DNA of 64,000 nt from Streptomyces sp. CBMA291 (GCF_014596525.1 NZ_MSJP01000110.1:62001-126000), one strand, 5' to 3'; positions 34,316-42,856 are shown, counted from the stretch's first letter. Numbers and translations: made by a program. The notes: generated by a model not told the origin, from the letters alone.

Positions 34316-34824
34316 GACGGGAGAGGCCTTTCGAACAAGTCTCAGGGGGGTGTCGACGCCGACTCGACAACCATGACGCTCCCGACGAGGGCTAGCCAGC
34401 AAGACGTTGGTCCTGTGAGCGGAAGTAATGGCATCAATGCCTGGCTGGTCGGGGTGGGTGTTGCGTGAGGTCAACACAGCCGGGGAGACGGGCGGCTCAG
34501 CGGGCGCGGAAGGCGCTTCCGGACGAGGTCGTCGACAAGCTGTTCCTCAGCGGTTCACCCGAGGAGCGAGGGGAGCACCGAGTGGGCGCGGTGCCACGTG
34601 ATTCCGGCAGCCCGCTCACAGACCTGCGCGGGACGGCCGGGCGGGTCCCGCGCCATCGGTCCAGGGGCCCGCCAGACGACCGATGTCGGCGAACCTCTCG
34701 AAGAGATCGAAGAGCGAAGGGATACGACGGAGCGGACCGGACTTCCCCTGGCGCTACGGTGAGCGCCGCCACGCATGGAGAAGAATGAATGGTCCCGGAG
34801 CGTCAGCCGCCCCGGGACCCTTGC
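34316..34824. other. Intergenic region with a possible oxidoreductase remnant
   Basis: A 509-bp stretch without an intact gene. On the plus strand around 34500-34630, ALPDEVVDKLFLSGSPEE and then RDSG-PLTDLRGT look like the C-terminal end of a luciferase-like F420 oxidoreductase, out of context and without the rest of the gene. This is a weak resemblance. The promoter of the MFS gene must lie near 34330-34430, where the sequence is somewhat AT-richer. Confidence 0.25.
34791..34819 (-). terminator. Terminator of the small membrane-protein gene
   Basis: GGTCCCGG (34791-34798) pairs with CCGGGACC (34812-34819), followed on the minus strand by a T-rich run (ATTCATTCTT). It lies 6 bp past the stop of the small gene at 34825. 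Confidence 0.65.
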
Positions 34825-35025
34825 TTAACAGGTCAGAGCGCGCAGCATGTCGGCCGTCTGCTTGCCGATATCCAGCGCGTACTGACGGGACGGCGGAACC
34901 ACCATCCCGATCAGCCACACCAGGCCGATGATCGCGACCAAAAGCGTCGCGGGCACCATGAGAACCGCCCTCGCCCACGCGCTGGTCGGGAGTGTCACAG
35001 GCGCCCCCGAGGATCCGGTGCCCAC
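34825..35025 (-). CDS. Small single-helix membrane protein
   Basis: A 66-residue protein. After a short N-terminus (GTGSSGAPVTLPTSAWAR) comes one membrane helix (AVLMVPATLLVAIIGLVWLIG) and a conserved-looking C-terminus (PPSRQYALDIGKQTADMLRALTC). The GTG at 35025 is proposed; an ATG at 35091 would add 22 residues. No ribosome-binding site is seen for either. The presence of a good terminator just beyond the stop supports it being a real transcription unit. Function unknown. Confidence 0.5.
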   Translation of the reverse strand: MGTGSSGAPVTLPTSAWARAVLMVPATLLVAIIGLVWLIGMVVPPSRQYALDIGKQTADMLRALTC

Positions 35026-35403
35026 GTGATTCGGTGTTGCCCTATGAGTACAGGGTGCTCTACCTTGGGTTTCAAACAGGCCTTCCCTCATCGGATGAAG
35101 GTGGAGACGGCTCCCGCGCCATCGGGGGCCGTCGATGTGTGCGCCGACGACCGGTCTCCCTCTCTTCAGAGGCTAACTGGCAGGCACCGGAGAGAAGTTC
35201 CACTCCACCGTGCGCACAGAACGCGATTTGACAAGCTTTCTGCGGAGTTCTGGCCGGATTGGATTCGCTCCCATCGCCGTCGAGGCTGGTGAAAGCACTT
35301 GTGAGCTGTGCTGCTGCCTTCGCTTCCCTGATTCCTGCTGGTTCGGTGGGGTGGCTGATTCTCGATCTGCCGCACGCCGCAAGCTGTCAACTATTTTCGA
35401 CAG
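35026..35403. other. Intergenic region, no gene seen
   Basis: A 378-bp stretch of lower GC content. Short frames on both strands lack starts, domains or codon bias. A dyad CTGTC-N10-GACAG (35384-35403) abuts the start of the next gene and may be an operator for it. Confidence 0.4.
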
Positions 35404-36003
35404 ATGGCAAAACGGGGGTGGCTCGGGCCGTCGCACTTTGATGACTGCCCGGACTCATACGGTGATGATCTCCGGGTTCCGCTGGGGACGCGAGTACTGC
35501 GGGAGGCCATGGCGCGACTCCGGGACCTCGCCAAGCGTCCGCGGGAGGGAGGGGCTGTGGAACTTCTCGACGCGCTGGAACGCTTGAGGGCCATAGAGCT
35601 GGCCATCAGTGCCGAGAAAACGCTGATCATCGCGGAGTTGCTGGCCCATGGGGGGACCTGGCAGAAGGCGGCCGATGCCTGCAAGGTCCAGAAGCAGACA
35701 CTGCACAAGGCGTTCAAGGACCAGGTCAACGCCGTCTCGCGCATCTGCAACGGTGAATCGTCCGAGAAGGTCCTGAGGCTGATGGATCTCCTCCACCCGC
35801 AGACCGTGGCATGGCTGATCCGCGTTGGGCACATTGAAGTCCACACCGCGATGGTCAACGGGCGGCGCGAACGCGTGTTTCGTCGAAACGTCCCGGCGAT
35901 CGCCGCTGAACAACCCGTCAGGCGGGCTCATCGCGGTGGTTCGGCAGCCATTCCACCCAGAGCGCTGCGACACGTCCCACTCCCGCGACGCCCGTCCACC
36001 TAA
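35404..36003 (+). CDS. Hypothetical protein with central helix-turn-helix-like segment
   Basis: A 199-residue protein without a recognised family. The central region IISAEKTLIIAELL... reads as ISAEKTLIIAELLAHGG followed by TWQKAADACKVQKQTLHKAF, which looks like a helix-turn-helix. The C-terminal third is arginine/proline-rich and may be out of frame relative to an ancestral gene. The ATG is preceded by a dyad and not by a ribosome-binding site. Its base composition and codon use are less biased than housekeeping neighbours, suggesting recent acquisition. It may be a decaying regulator of a mobile element. Confidence 0.45.
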   Translation: MAKRGWLGPSHFDDCPDSYGDDLRVPLGTRVLREAMARLRDLAKRPREGGAVELLDALERLRAIELAISAEKTLIIAELLAHGGTWQKAADACKVQKQTLHKAFKDQVNAVSRICNGESSEKVLRLMDLLHPQTVAWLIRVGHIEVHTAMVNGRRERVFRRNVPAIAAEQPVRRAHRGGSAAIPPRALRHVPLPRRPST

Positions 36004-36021
36004 CCCCGATGGGTGAATTCT

Positions 36022-36351
36022 TCATCGGCCCCTGGGCGCGATTCGACTACGAACTCCCGGCCCGCACTCCTCGGAGGAGACTTGCGGATTGTCCGGCTCG
36101 GATCCCCAGAGGGCCCATGTGCCGGCCCCTCCGTCCTGCGGGCAGCCGCTCCGAGGGGAAAGAGGCTTCCATTTAATCCCGGACGCGGTGAACCGGCGAT
36201 CCTCCCGGAGCGTCACGGTCTCTCCATCCTTGCCTTTCCACGTTCCGGTCACCGATTCGACGCCGACTCGGGACAGCTTCTCCAGGCCGCAGGCCGTGGA
36301 ACAGAAGGCAACGGCCAGCGCTGGAGTCCAGAATTTTCCTGCTGATTTCAT
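36022..36351 (-). CDS. Small lipoprotein, possibly truncated
   Basis: A 109-residue lipoprotein. Signal MKSAGKFWTPALAVAFCSTAC with lipobox STAC, then VTGTWKGKDGETVTLREDRRF and GAGTWALWG, the G-x-W-x-G beta-strand pattern common to a family of Streptomyces secreted lipoproteins of unknown function. After GTWALW the sequence turns into a charged tail (CGPGVRSRIAPRGR) unlike the usual continuing beta-strands, so the gene has probably suffered a 3' frameshift. Transcribed opposite to the neighbouring genes. Confidence 0.55.
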   Translation of the reverse strand: MKSAGKFWTPALAVAFCSTACGLEKLSRVGVESVTGTWKGKDGETVTLREDRRFTASGIKWKPLSPRSGCPQDGGAGTWALWGSEPDNPQVSSEECGPGVRSRIAPRGR

Positions 36352-36429
36352 GCTCTATAGCGCCTCTCCGCCCCCGGTCTTCCCGCTCAGGCTATCGGGC
36401 CTGAGTTCGGGTCCCTGGGCCATGGGTCG

Positions 36430-37194
36430 GTGATGAGAAGAATGAAATCGACACGCGGCCTGGCTGGGGCGGCAGCTGCTCTCGTGGCCGTCGTGACACT
36501 GGCGGGCTGCGCGGAGCACGAGGACGCGGCGGGGCCCTCCCCGTCCGGCTCCACCGGACCGGCGTCGTCCGCGCCGACCAGACCCGCATCCAAGCCGTCC
36601 GCCGCCTCGGCGACCGCTTCCGTCGAAGAGAGCGTGAACCGCCGTCCGCCGCGGAATGGCCGGACCGGGCCGTGCGGACCGACCAGGTCCCCAGACTGGG
36701 GGAGAGCAAGGCCATCGCCGCCGGATACCGCGCGGACGACTTCCTGACCGGGCTCGCCGCACGGTGGGGCATCCCGCTCACGGGGCCACGGCTCATCGAC
36801 TCGCCGGGAGGCCGCAAGACGTGGCACATCGCGGGGGCACCCCGCGTGACGGGCAGCGGCGGCAGCTGGCCATCTCCGGCGTCCCGACGGAGCAAGGCGA
36901 CATGCTGACGTTCAGCTGCATGGCGATGACCAACCAGGCGATGGCCGGCGCCTTCCTGGAGGACTGGTCGGCACACGGACCCCGGGGTGGGACGCCAAGG
37001 GCGCGACCGCCTGGATCAGAACGGCGAAGGACCAGGTCGACGCGCTCTTCGCCAAGAAACAGCGTCCGGTCGTGAGTTCCCTGTACGTGTCCAAGGGTAC
37101 GTGTGCGTTTCTGCGCCGTGCCAATCCAGGGACCGAGCCGTACGGGCTCTACACGCTCACCATCGCGGGCGGAGGGATCGCCGAACACTCCTGA
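36430..37194 (+). pseudogene. Lipoprotein gene broken by at least three frameshifts
   Basis: Four frame segments encode one recognisable lipoprotein. Segment 1 (GTG 36430) is a lipoprotein signal (LVAVVTLAGCAEHED). The frame shifts near 36650 to RLGESKAIAAGYRADDFLTG and WHIAGAPRVTGSGG. A second shift near 36870 leads to LTFSCMAMTNQAMAGAFLEDW. A third near 36980 leads to WDAKGATAWIRTAKDQVDAL, then SSLYVSKGTCAFLRRANPG, ending TGA 37192-37194. Segments are in correct order and together match a family of Streptomyces lipoproteins with a C-terminal FLEDC...LYVSG region as I remember it. Multiple small indels in 0.6 kb indicate decay or poor sequence quality. Confidence 0.65.
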
Positions 37195-37199
37195 CCGGA

Positions 37200-37730
37200 T
37201 CAGTCGAAGAGCGCGACGACTCCGACCACCCAGACCGCGATGAACGCGATGAACACGAGGCTCGCCACCAGGCAGCCGATGCCGAACCGGACGCGGTCCG
37301 CCGTCCGGGTCGGAGTCTCGTACGGCTCCTCCGGGGCCTTCCGGTAGGAGTCGGGGTCGTCCCAGTCGACGGGGTGTCCCGACTCCTCGGCGCAGGCGGT
37401 CCGTACCGCGCGCAGCCTGGCCTCCGCGAAGGGGGTGGCCGCCGTCGTCTCGGGGCCGCGCCAGGCGAGGGCCCGCATCCGCAGCCGGGGGGACGCGTAC
37501 CGGGCTTCGAAGGCGGCGGTCTCGTCCGCGTCGCGGTCCTCTTCGAGGTACGTCCAGCGTCCGGCCTCGGCCGCGTCGCCGTAGAGCCGGTACACCTCGG
37601 CCAGTCGGCGGCGGAGTGCCGGATCGTGCGGGAAGGACGCGACGAGACCGCGCAGGCGTTGGCGGGCGAGGGGGACGCGACCGGCGGCCAGGTCCGTGTC
37701 GACGCGGGCGAGAGTCTCTTCCAGGGGCAT
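37200..37730 (-). CDS. DUF6584 family membrane protein
   Basis: A 176-residue protein. The N-terminal half is helical and TPR-like (ETLARVDTDLAAGRVPLARQRL, DPALRRRLAEVYRLYGDAAEAGRW), matching the small actinobacterial family DUF6584. A charged middle is followed by one C-terminal membrane helix (GCLVASLVFIAFIAVWVVGV), giving a tail-anchored topology. Function unknown. It ends 6 bp from the stop of the broken lipoprotein gene on the other strand. Confidence 0.75.
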   Translation of the reverse strand: MPLEETLARVDTDLAAGRVPLARQRLRGLVASFPHDPALRRRLAEVYRLYGDAAEAGRWTYLEEDRDADETAAFEARYASPRLRMRALAWRGPETTAATPFAEARLRAVRTACAEESGHPVDWDDPDSYRKAPEEPYETPTRTADRVRFGIGCLVASLVFIAFIAVWVVGVVALFD

Positions 37731-37807
37731 GCGTGAATGATCGGTTACGGCTCCGACCTGCGTCGACCCGATATCTGGCGATGCCCGAGCCGCCCCGTTC
37801 CCGTCAT

Positions 37808-37831
37808 CATGCCCATGCCCATGCCCATGCG
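37808..37831 (+). repeat. Hexanucleotide repeat CATGCC, four copies
   Basis: Four consecutive CATGCC units (last one CATGCG), followed by three TCCCGG units, in the 177-bp gap between the DUF6584 and PBP genes. A simple sequence repeat prone to slippage. Confidence 0.8.
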
Positions 37832-37907
37832 CGTTCCCGGTCCCGGTCCCGCCCGACTCCCGACGGCGGAGGCCGGGTGCGGGGCGGGAACGGGGGCGGG
37901 TCCTTCG

Positions 37908-39557
37908 TCACGCCGGGTCGCCGGGCACCGCCTTCAGCAGGCTGTGCAGGATCGGGCCCGCCGAGCCGCCGCCCGTGACGCCCTGTTCGACGACGCACGC
38001 CACGGCCACGTTGCCGCGCCAGGCGACCATCCAGCCGTTGTTGGGATCGTCCTCGGCGACCTCCGCCGTGCCGGTCTTCGCGCCGATGCCGCCGGGCAGG
38101 TCGGCGAGGACGTGGGCCGTGCCGTCGGTGACCGTGGCCCGCATCAGCTCGCGCAGCCGGGACGAGACCTTGGCCGGGAGCGGCTTCGTCGGGACCTTGT
38201 TCCCGGCGCCGGGGACGACGGTCGGCTGATGGAAGGTGCCGGACACGGCGGTCGCCGTGACGGACGCCATGACCAGCGGGTTCGCCTGGATGCGGCCCTG
38301 GCCGATCATCGAGGCGGCCTTCTCCGTCTGGTCCGTGGGCTCCGGCACCGAGCCGTCGTACGAGGGGATGCCCACCTTCCACTCCTGCCCGACGCCGAAG
38401 TAGTCCCGGGCCACATCGCCGAGTTCGGTGTCGCCGAGCTTGTCGCGCAGGCTGATGAAGGCGGTGTTGCAGGACTTCATGAAGTCCTGTCGGAAGGTGG
38501 CGCCGGGGAACTCGGACGTCTCGACGTTGTGGAACTCCTTGCCGACGGTGAGGAACTTGGGGCAGTCCACCACGTCGTCCGGCTTCACCGCGTCCTTGAG
38601 CAGCAGCGCGCTGCTCGTCACGATCTTCCAGGTGGAGCCGGGCGCGTACGTGCCGGAGAACGCGCGGTTGAAGCCGGTGGAGGGGGAGTTCGCCAGGGCG
38701 AGGACCTCGCCGTTGTCGACCCGCAGGGCGACGAGCGAGGCGTTGCGCCCCTCGGCCGCCTCCGCCATGGCCTGGTCCGCCGCCGCCTGCCAGGTCGCGT
38801 CGAACGTCGTGGCCACCGGCTTGTCGGACCGCGGCTCCTCCTTCGCACCGAAGGTGGTCTCCGTACCCTCGATCTCACCGGAGTGCCGGTCGACGAGACG
38901 GATCGCGCCGCGCGGTCCTGAGCCGCCCCCGGCCAGCCGGTCGAGGACCGGGCCCAGCGACGGATGGGCCCCGGCCGTCAGCGGCTTCCCGTTGCGGTCG
39001 TCGACCCGCGGCTCGGTCTCCTCCTCCCGTTCCAGACGGAACTTGGCGCTGTCGCTGAGCCGGGGATGCACCAGCGAAAGGGACCAGTCGACCTTCCAGG
39101 ACCCGTCCTTCTGCTTCCGTACGGGCAGCTCGGAGCGGTAGGCCCAGGTGCCGAGCCCCGTGACCGGCATCTTCGCCGCGAAGGCGACCCGGACCGTGTC
39201 GTCGTCCCGCTTCGTGACCTGCCCGGGAGTGAGCACCGGCTTGCCGATGTCCAGGCCCACGGTGAAGTTGCGCAGCACCTCCCGGGCCTTCGCGGGATCC
39301 GTGGTGCGGGCGCCCGCGCTGTCGAGCCGGCCGCCCGCCCAGTCCGCGAGGAAGCCCCGGGCAGCCGCCGTCGCCGCCGGATCGGGGGTGTCGTCGCGCC
39401 CGGCGCGAGCGGGACCGAAGGCGTAGTAGCCGCACGCGCCGACGACCGCCGCGACCGCCACGGCGATGCCCGCCCGCCGACCGCGACGACGGCCCTTGCG
39501 GTGCTGGGTGGGGGCGTTCCAGGAGGCCCCGTCGGGAGGTGAGGAGAGGTGTGTCAT
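37908..39557 (-). CDS. Class B penicillin-binding protein with MecA_N domain
   Basis: A 549-residue membrane-anchored peptidoglycan transpeptidase. One N-terminal helix (AGIAVAVAAVVGACGYYAF), an NTF2-like MecA_N domain (residues about 55-165, AAARGFLADWAGGRLDSAG), a dimerisation-like region, then the transpeptidase domain. Active-site motifs: SxxK in APGSTWK, SxN in MKSCNTAF, KTG in IGAKTGTAEV. MecA_N PBPs include the low-affinity PBP2a of methicillin-resistant staphylococci, so reduced beta-lactam affinity is possible but not shown. No ribosome-binding site is seen. It is divergent (85 bp) from a LysR regulator coupled to a beta-lactamase-fold protein. Confidence 0.93.
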   Translation of the reverse strand: MTHLSSPPDGASWNAPTQHRKGRRRGRRAGIAVAVAAVVGACGYYAFGPARAGRDDTPDPAATAAARGFLADWAGGRLDSAGARTTDPAKAREVLRNFTVGLDIGKPVLTPGQVTKRDDDTVRVAFAAKMPVTGLGTWAYRSELPVRKQKDGSWKVDWSLSLVHPRLSDSAKFRLEREEETEPRVDDRNGKPLTAGAHPSLGPVLDRLAGGGSGPRGAIRLVDRHSGEIEGTETTFGAKEEPRSDKPVATTFDATWQAAADQAMAEAAEGRNASLVALRVDNGEVLALANSPSTGFNRAFSGTYAPGSTWKIVTSSALLLKDAVKPDDVVDCPKFLTVGKEFHNVETSEFPGATFRQDFMKSCNTAFISLRDKLGDTELGDVARDYFGVGQEWKVGIPSYDGSVPEPTDQTEKAASMIGQGRIQANPLVMASVTATAVSGTFHQPTVVPGAGNKVPTKPLPAKVSSRLRELMRATVTDGTAHVLADLPGGIGAKTGTAEVAEDDPNNGWMVAWRGNVAVACVVEQGVTGGGSAGPILHSLLKAVPGDPA

Positions 39558-39603
39558 GCCGTGAGGAGAACAACCGGCGGGACTTTCCGTCCAATTCCGA
39601 TAT

Positions 39604-39634
39604 CGATCACCTATTGATTAAAATCGCATATGAT
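39604..39634. promoter_or_regulatory. Divergent control region with nested dyads and a leaderless -10
   Basis: ATCA-N5-TGAT (39606-39618) lies inside CGAT-N15-ATCG (39604-39626), resembling a LysR-type binding site. TATGAT (39629-39634) is 8 bp before the LysR GTG 39643, a leaderless arrangement. The 85-bp gap is also the only promoter space for the divergent PBP. Confidence 0.5.
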
Positions 39635-39642
39635 TGCTGGTC

Positions 39643-40602
39643 GTGGACCTGATCAAGCACCTGGAGTGCTTTGTGGCTGTTGCAGAAGAGTCACACTTCG
39701 GCCGCGCGGCGGCCCGCCTCGGCATGGCCCAGCCTCCCCTGTCCCAGCGCGTCCGGCGACTGGAGCGGGAACTCGACGTACGGCTCTTCGACCGGACCAG
39801 CCGCCAGGTGACCATCACCAAGGCAGGACTGCTCCTCCTCCCCGAGGCACGCGAACTGCTCGCCCGCTCCGAAACCCTGTGGGCGGCCGTCCGCCGGATC
39901 AGGGACGGCGACAGCGCCCTGCTGAGAGCCGGACTCCCGCCCGACATCGCGGACGACACCGTCGCCGCCCTCCTCACCGGCTTCCAGGACCGCGTCTCCG
40001 GCGTCGAACTCGAACTCCACGAACTGTCCACCACCGACCAGCTCGCCCGCTTCGCCGCCCACGACCTCGACGTCGGACTCATCCAGCACCCCTGCGACGT
40101 CACCGGTCTCGAACTCGGCCCGGTCCTCCGCCGCGACCTCGGCGTCCTGCTGCCACGTGACGCCGGCATCGCCGCCGCCACCGAAGTGCCGCTCTCCGCG
40201 CTCACCGGCTTCGACCTGGTCCTCTTCCCCAGAGCCGGAGCGCCCGTGCTCTACGACGACCTGCTCACCCTCTGCGCCCGGGGCGGCTACCAGCCCCCCG
40301 CCATCCGGCACGGCCAGGGCGCCAGCTTCGTACGCGGTCTGGTGCGCTCCGTGGGCGCCGTCGCCTTCGGCGCGCGCGACGCGGCGACCACCGAACCCGA
40401 CGCCGACCTGGTCTGGCGCCCCCTCGCGGGCGCTCCCCTGGCCTGGCGCCACTCGGTTGCCTGGCCGCGCGGGCACGGCGACACCACCGTACGGGCCTTC
40501 GCCGACGCCGCGACCCACGCGCTGCGCACCACCACCGACGCCCGCCCCGACACCCCCACCCGTCCGATGCATCTGCGCCCGGCAGCGGAGTACTGGCTGT
40601 GA
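39643..40602 (+). CDS. LysR-family transcriptional regulator
   Basis: A 319-residue regulator: N-terminal winged HTH (LIKHLECFVAVAEESHFGRAAARLGMAQPPLSQRV) and a C-terminal effector-binding domain (LRAGLPPDIADDTVAALLTGF, DVGLIQHP). GTG 39643 was chosen since the family begins MDLIKHLECF and a -10 hexamer lies 8 bp upstream; TTG 39634 would add three residues. Its stop overlaps the serine-hydrolase start (GTGA), coupling translation. The arrangement resembles the BlaA (LysR) - BlaB pair that controls beta-lactamase in Streptomyces cacaoi, so its target may be the divergent PBP. Confidence 0.92.
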   Translation: MDLIKHLECFVAVAEESHFGRAAARLGMAQPPLSQRVRRLERELDVRLFDRTSRQVTITKAGLLLLPEARELLARSETLWAAVRRIRDGDSALLRAGLPPDIADDTVAALLTGFQDRVSGVELELHELSTTDQLARFAAHDLDVGLIQHPCDVTGLELGPVLRRDLGVLLPRDAGIAAATEVPLSALTGFDLVLFPRAGAPVLYDDLLTLCARGGYQPPAIRHGQGASFVRGLVRSVGAVAFGARDAATTEPDADLVWRPLAGAPLAWRHSVAWPRGHGDTTVRAFADAATHALRTTTDARPDTPTRPMHLRPAAEYWL

Positions 40603-41492
40603 CCCATCCCGTGAACGCGACCGACACCACCGACCGTATCCGTGCCGCCTTCGCCGACGCCGGAGTCACCGGCAGACTGCACGCCATCGACATCGACTCC
40701 GGCGACCAACTCGGCCTGGAACCCGACCACTTGGTCTGTACGGCGAGCGTCCACAAGCTCTGTCTGCTCGTCACGCTGCACGACCGGGCCGCACACGGCG
40801 CCCTCGACCTCACCGAACAGGTCGAATGCCCGCCGGGCGCGCGCACCCCGGGCCCCACCGGGATCGCCGCGATGCTGGACGCCGTCCGGCTGTCCCTGCG
40901 GGACCTCGCGTATCTGATGATGACCGTCAGCGACAACGCGGCGGCGGACCTGCTGCTCGCCCGCGTCGGCATCGACGCCGTCAACCGGATGACGGACCGC
41001 CTCGGTCTCGATGCCACGCACGCCACCCACTCCTTCGGCGACATGCTCGCCAGCGTCCGGCAGGACGCGGGAACCGCCGGTGTCCAGGCGCTGGCCGACC
41101 CGCACGTCATCGCACGGCTGCGCGCCCTCGACCCGGCCCGCACCAACCGCAGCACCCCCCGGGACATGACCCGGCTCCTGGCCTCCGTCTGGCGCGACGA
41201 GGCCTGTATCCCCGAACACGGCGCCGCCATCAGGCGTCTGATGGGCCTTCAGGTCTGGCCGCACCGGCTCGCCTCCGGTTTCCCCTTCGACGACGTCCAC
41301 GTCGCGGGGAAGACCGGATCACTGCCGACCCTGCGCAACGAGGTGGGCGTCGTCGAGTACCCCGACGGCGGGCGCTACGCCGTCGCCGTCTTCACCCGCA
41401 CCGCCCACACCGCCGCCACCCTCCCCGCCGCCGACGCCGTCATCGGCACGGCCGCCCGCATCGCGGTGGACGCCCTGCGCGGCCGGATGTAG
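40599..41492 (+). CDS. Beta-lactamase-fold serine hydrolase, possible beta-lactam sensor
   Basis: A 297-residue protein of the beta-lactamase/penicillin-recognising superfamily without a signal peptide. SxxK is ASVHKL, SDN is VSDNAAADLLL, KTG is AGKTGSLPT. The ExxLN omega-loop motif that supplies the deacylating Glu in class A enzymes is not seen between SDN and TPRDM; that region is RLRALDPARTNRSTPRDM. The protein may therefore acylate but not hydrolyse penicillins, as expected of a sensor. The lack of a signal peptide also argues against a secreted resistance enzyme. It overlaps the LysR stop by four bases. By analogy with BlaB of S. cacaoi it may modulate the LysR protein. Converges on the rbs operon. 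Confidence 0.82.
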   Translation: MTHPVNATDTTDRIRAAFADAGVTGRLHAIDIDSGDQLGLEPDHLVCTASVHKLCLLVTLHDRAAHGALDLTEQVECPPGARTPGPTGIAAMLDAVRLSLRDLAYLMMTVSDNAAADLLLARVGIDAVNRMTDRLGLDATHATHSFGDMLASVRQDAGTAGVQALADPHVIARLRALDPARTNRSTPRDMTRLLASVWRDEACIPEHGAAIRRLMGLQVWPHRLASGFPFDDVHVAGKTGSLPTLRNEVGVVEYPDGGRYAVAVFTRTAHTAATLPAADAVIGTAARIAVDALRGRM

Positions 41493-41513
41493 CGGGCCCC
41501 GAGCCCCCGCACG

Positions 41514-41555
41514 GGGAACGGCCCGGCAGGACCACCGTCCCGCCGGGCCGTTCCC
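41514..41555. terminator. Bidirectional terminator, 14-bp perfect stem
   Basis: Bases 41514-41527 pair perfectly with 41542-41555; a further GGAC/GTCC stem (41529-41540) extends it. It lies between the stops of the serine hydrolase and rbsD genes and serves both. Confidence 0.85.
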
Positions 41556-41570
41556 TTCCATGCCCTGCCG

Positions 41571-41960
41571 TCAGAAGAAGACCCCGCAGCGCAGCAGCAC
41601 GTTCGCGTACGGGCTGGCCTCGCCGGTGCGGACGACCAGGCGGGCCCCCGCCGTCAGCTCCTTCAGCCGCTCGTGCGAGACCAGCGTCAGACCGGGGAAG
41701 CTGTCGTCGAGGAGGGCCGACGCCTCCGGGTTCGCGGAGCGGACCTCCTCGGCCGCCGTCGCGCCCTCGATCACCAGCTCGTCCAGGAGCCCCGCCAGGA
41801 CCTCCGCGAAGGACGGGACCCCGGCGCGGAACGCCAGATCCACCACGCGCGGACCCGCCGGGACCGGCATTCCGGCGTCGCACACGAGCACCCCGTCCCC
41901 GTGCCCCAACTCCGCGAGCGCGCCCGCGAGATGACGGTTCAGGATTCCGGACCTCTTCAC
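41571..41960 (-). CDS. rbsD: D-ribose pyranase
   Basis: A 129-residue cytoplasmic mutarotase converting beta-ribopyranose to furanose for ribokinase. Motifs: KRSGILNRHLAGALAELGHGD, VCDAGMPVPAG, VPSFAEVLAGLLDELVIEGA, FPGLTLVSHERLKELT and TGEASPYANVLLRCGVFF with catalytic His/Tyr region. Full length. GTG start overlaps the rbsK stop by four bases. It is the last gene of the operon, followed by the bidirectional terminator. Confidence 0.94.
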   Translation of the reverse strand: MKRSGILNRHLAGALAELGHGDGVLVCDAGMPVPAGPRVVDLAFRAGVPSFAEVLAGLLDELVIEGATAAEEVRSANPEASALLDDSFPGLTLVSHERLKELTAGARLVVRTGEASPYANVLLRCGVFF

Positions 41961-42856
41961 AGCGCCGCGACCTCCTCCGCCGTCGGGTACGACTCCTGGG
42001 CACCGGCCCGGGTGACCGCGACCGCACCCACCCGCGCCGCGTACGCCGCCGCCTCCGGCAGCGCCGCGCCCTGGCCCAGACGCCAGGCGAGCGCCGCCGT
42101 GAACGCGTCGCCCGCACCGGTCGTGTCGACCGCGTCGACCCTCACCGACGGCACCCGCGTCACCGAACCGTCCGCCGCGACCAGCGCGCCCCGCTCGCCC
42201 AGCGTCACCACGACCGAGCGCGGCCCGAGCGCGAGCAGCGCCTCGGCCCGCTCCTCGGGCGAGGCGTCCGGCGCCCCGCCCGCGATGACCCGCGCCTCGT
42301 GCTCGTTCACGATCAGCGGGTCGCAGGCCGCGAGCACCTCGGCGGGCAGCGGCACCGGCGGGGACGGGTTCAGGACGAACCGGGTGCCGGACGGCAGGCT
42401 CCGTACGACCTCCACGACCGTCTCCAGCGGGATCTCCAACTGCGCCGAGACCACCCGGGAGGCGCGCAGCAGCTCCGCCGCCGAGCGGACGTCCTGCGGC
42501 GTCAGCCGCCCGTTGGCACCCGGCGACACCACGATGCTGTTGTCCCCCGAGGGGTCCACGGTGATCAGCGCGACCCCGGTGGGCGCACCGCCGACCAGGA
42601 CCCCCGCGTTGTCGACCCCGGCCTCCCGCTGCGTGTCCAGCAGCAGCCGCCCGTGCGCGTCGTCGCCGACCCGCGCCAGCAGGGCCGTACGGGCTCCGAG
42701 CCGCGCGGCGGCCACCGCCTGGTTGGCGCCCTTGCCGCCCGGGTGGACGACCAGGTCGGAGCCGAGCACGGTCTCCCCGGCCGAGGGCCTGCGCTCCACC
42801 CCGATGACCAGGTCGGCGTTGGCCGATCCCACGACCAGGAGGTCGTAGTCGTACAT
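41957..42856 (-). CDS. rbsK: Ribokinase
   Basis: A 299-residue PfkB-family kinase making ribose 5-phosphate. Motifs: VVGSANADLVIGVERRP, the GG hinge HPGGKGANQAVAAARLGA, NPSPPVPLP, VNEHEARV and the catalytic anion hole DTTGAGDAFTAAL. ATG 42856 has GGGAG about 8 bp upstream; earlier in-frame starts lie in a proline-rich spacer. The stop overlaps the start of rbsD. Confidence 0.95.
   Translation of the reverse strand: MYDYDLLVVGSANADLVIGVERRPSAGETVLGSDLVVHPGGKGANQAVAAARLGARTALLARVGDDAHGRLLLDTQREAGVDNAGVLVGGAPTGVALITVDPSGDNSIVVSPGANGRLTPQDVRSAAELLRASRVVSAQLEIPLETVVEVVRSLPSGTRFVLNPSPPVPLPAEVLAACDPLIVNEHEARVIAGGAPDASPEERAEALLALGPRSVVVTLGERGALVAADGSVTRVPSVRVDAVDTTGAGDAFTAALAWRLGQGAALPEAAAYAARVGAVAVTRAGAQESYPTAEEVAAL

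Noticed and set aside
40599..41492. Calling the coupled serine hydrolase a class A beta-lactamase resistance gene
   Set aside because: There is no signal peptide and no recognisable ExxLN omega-loop motif; the superfamily call is safe but resistance is not supported.
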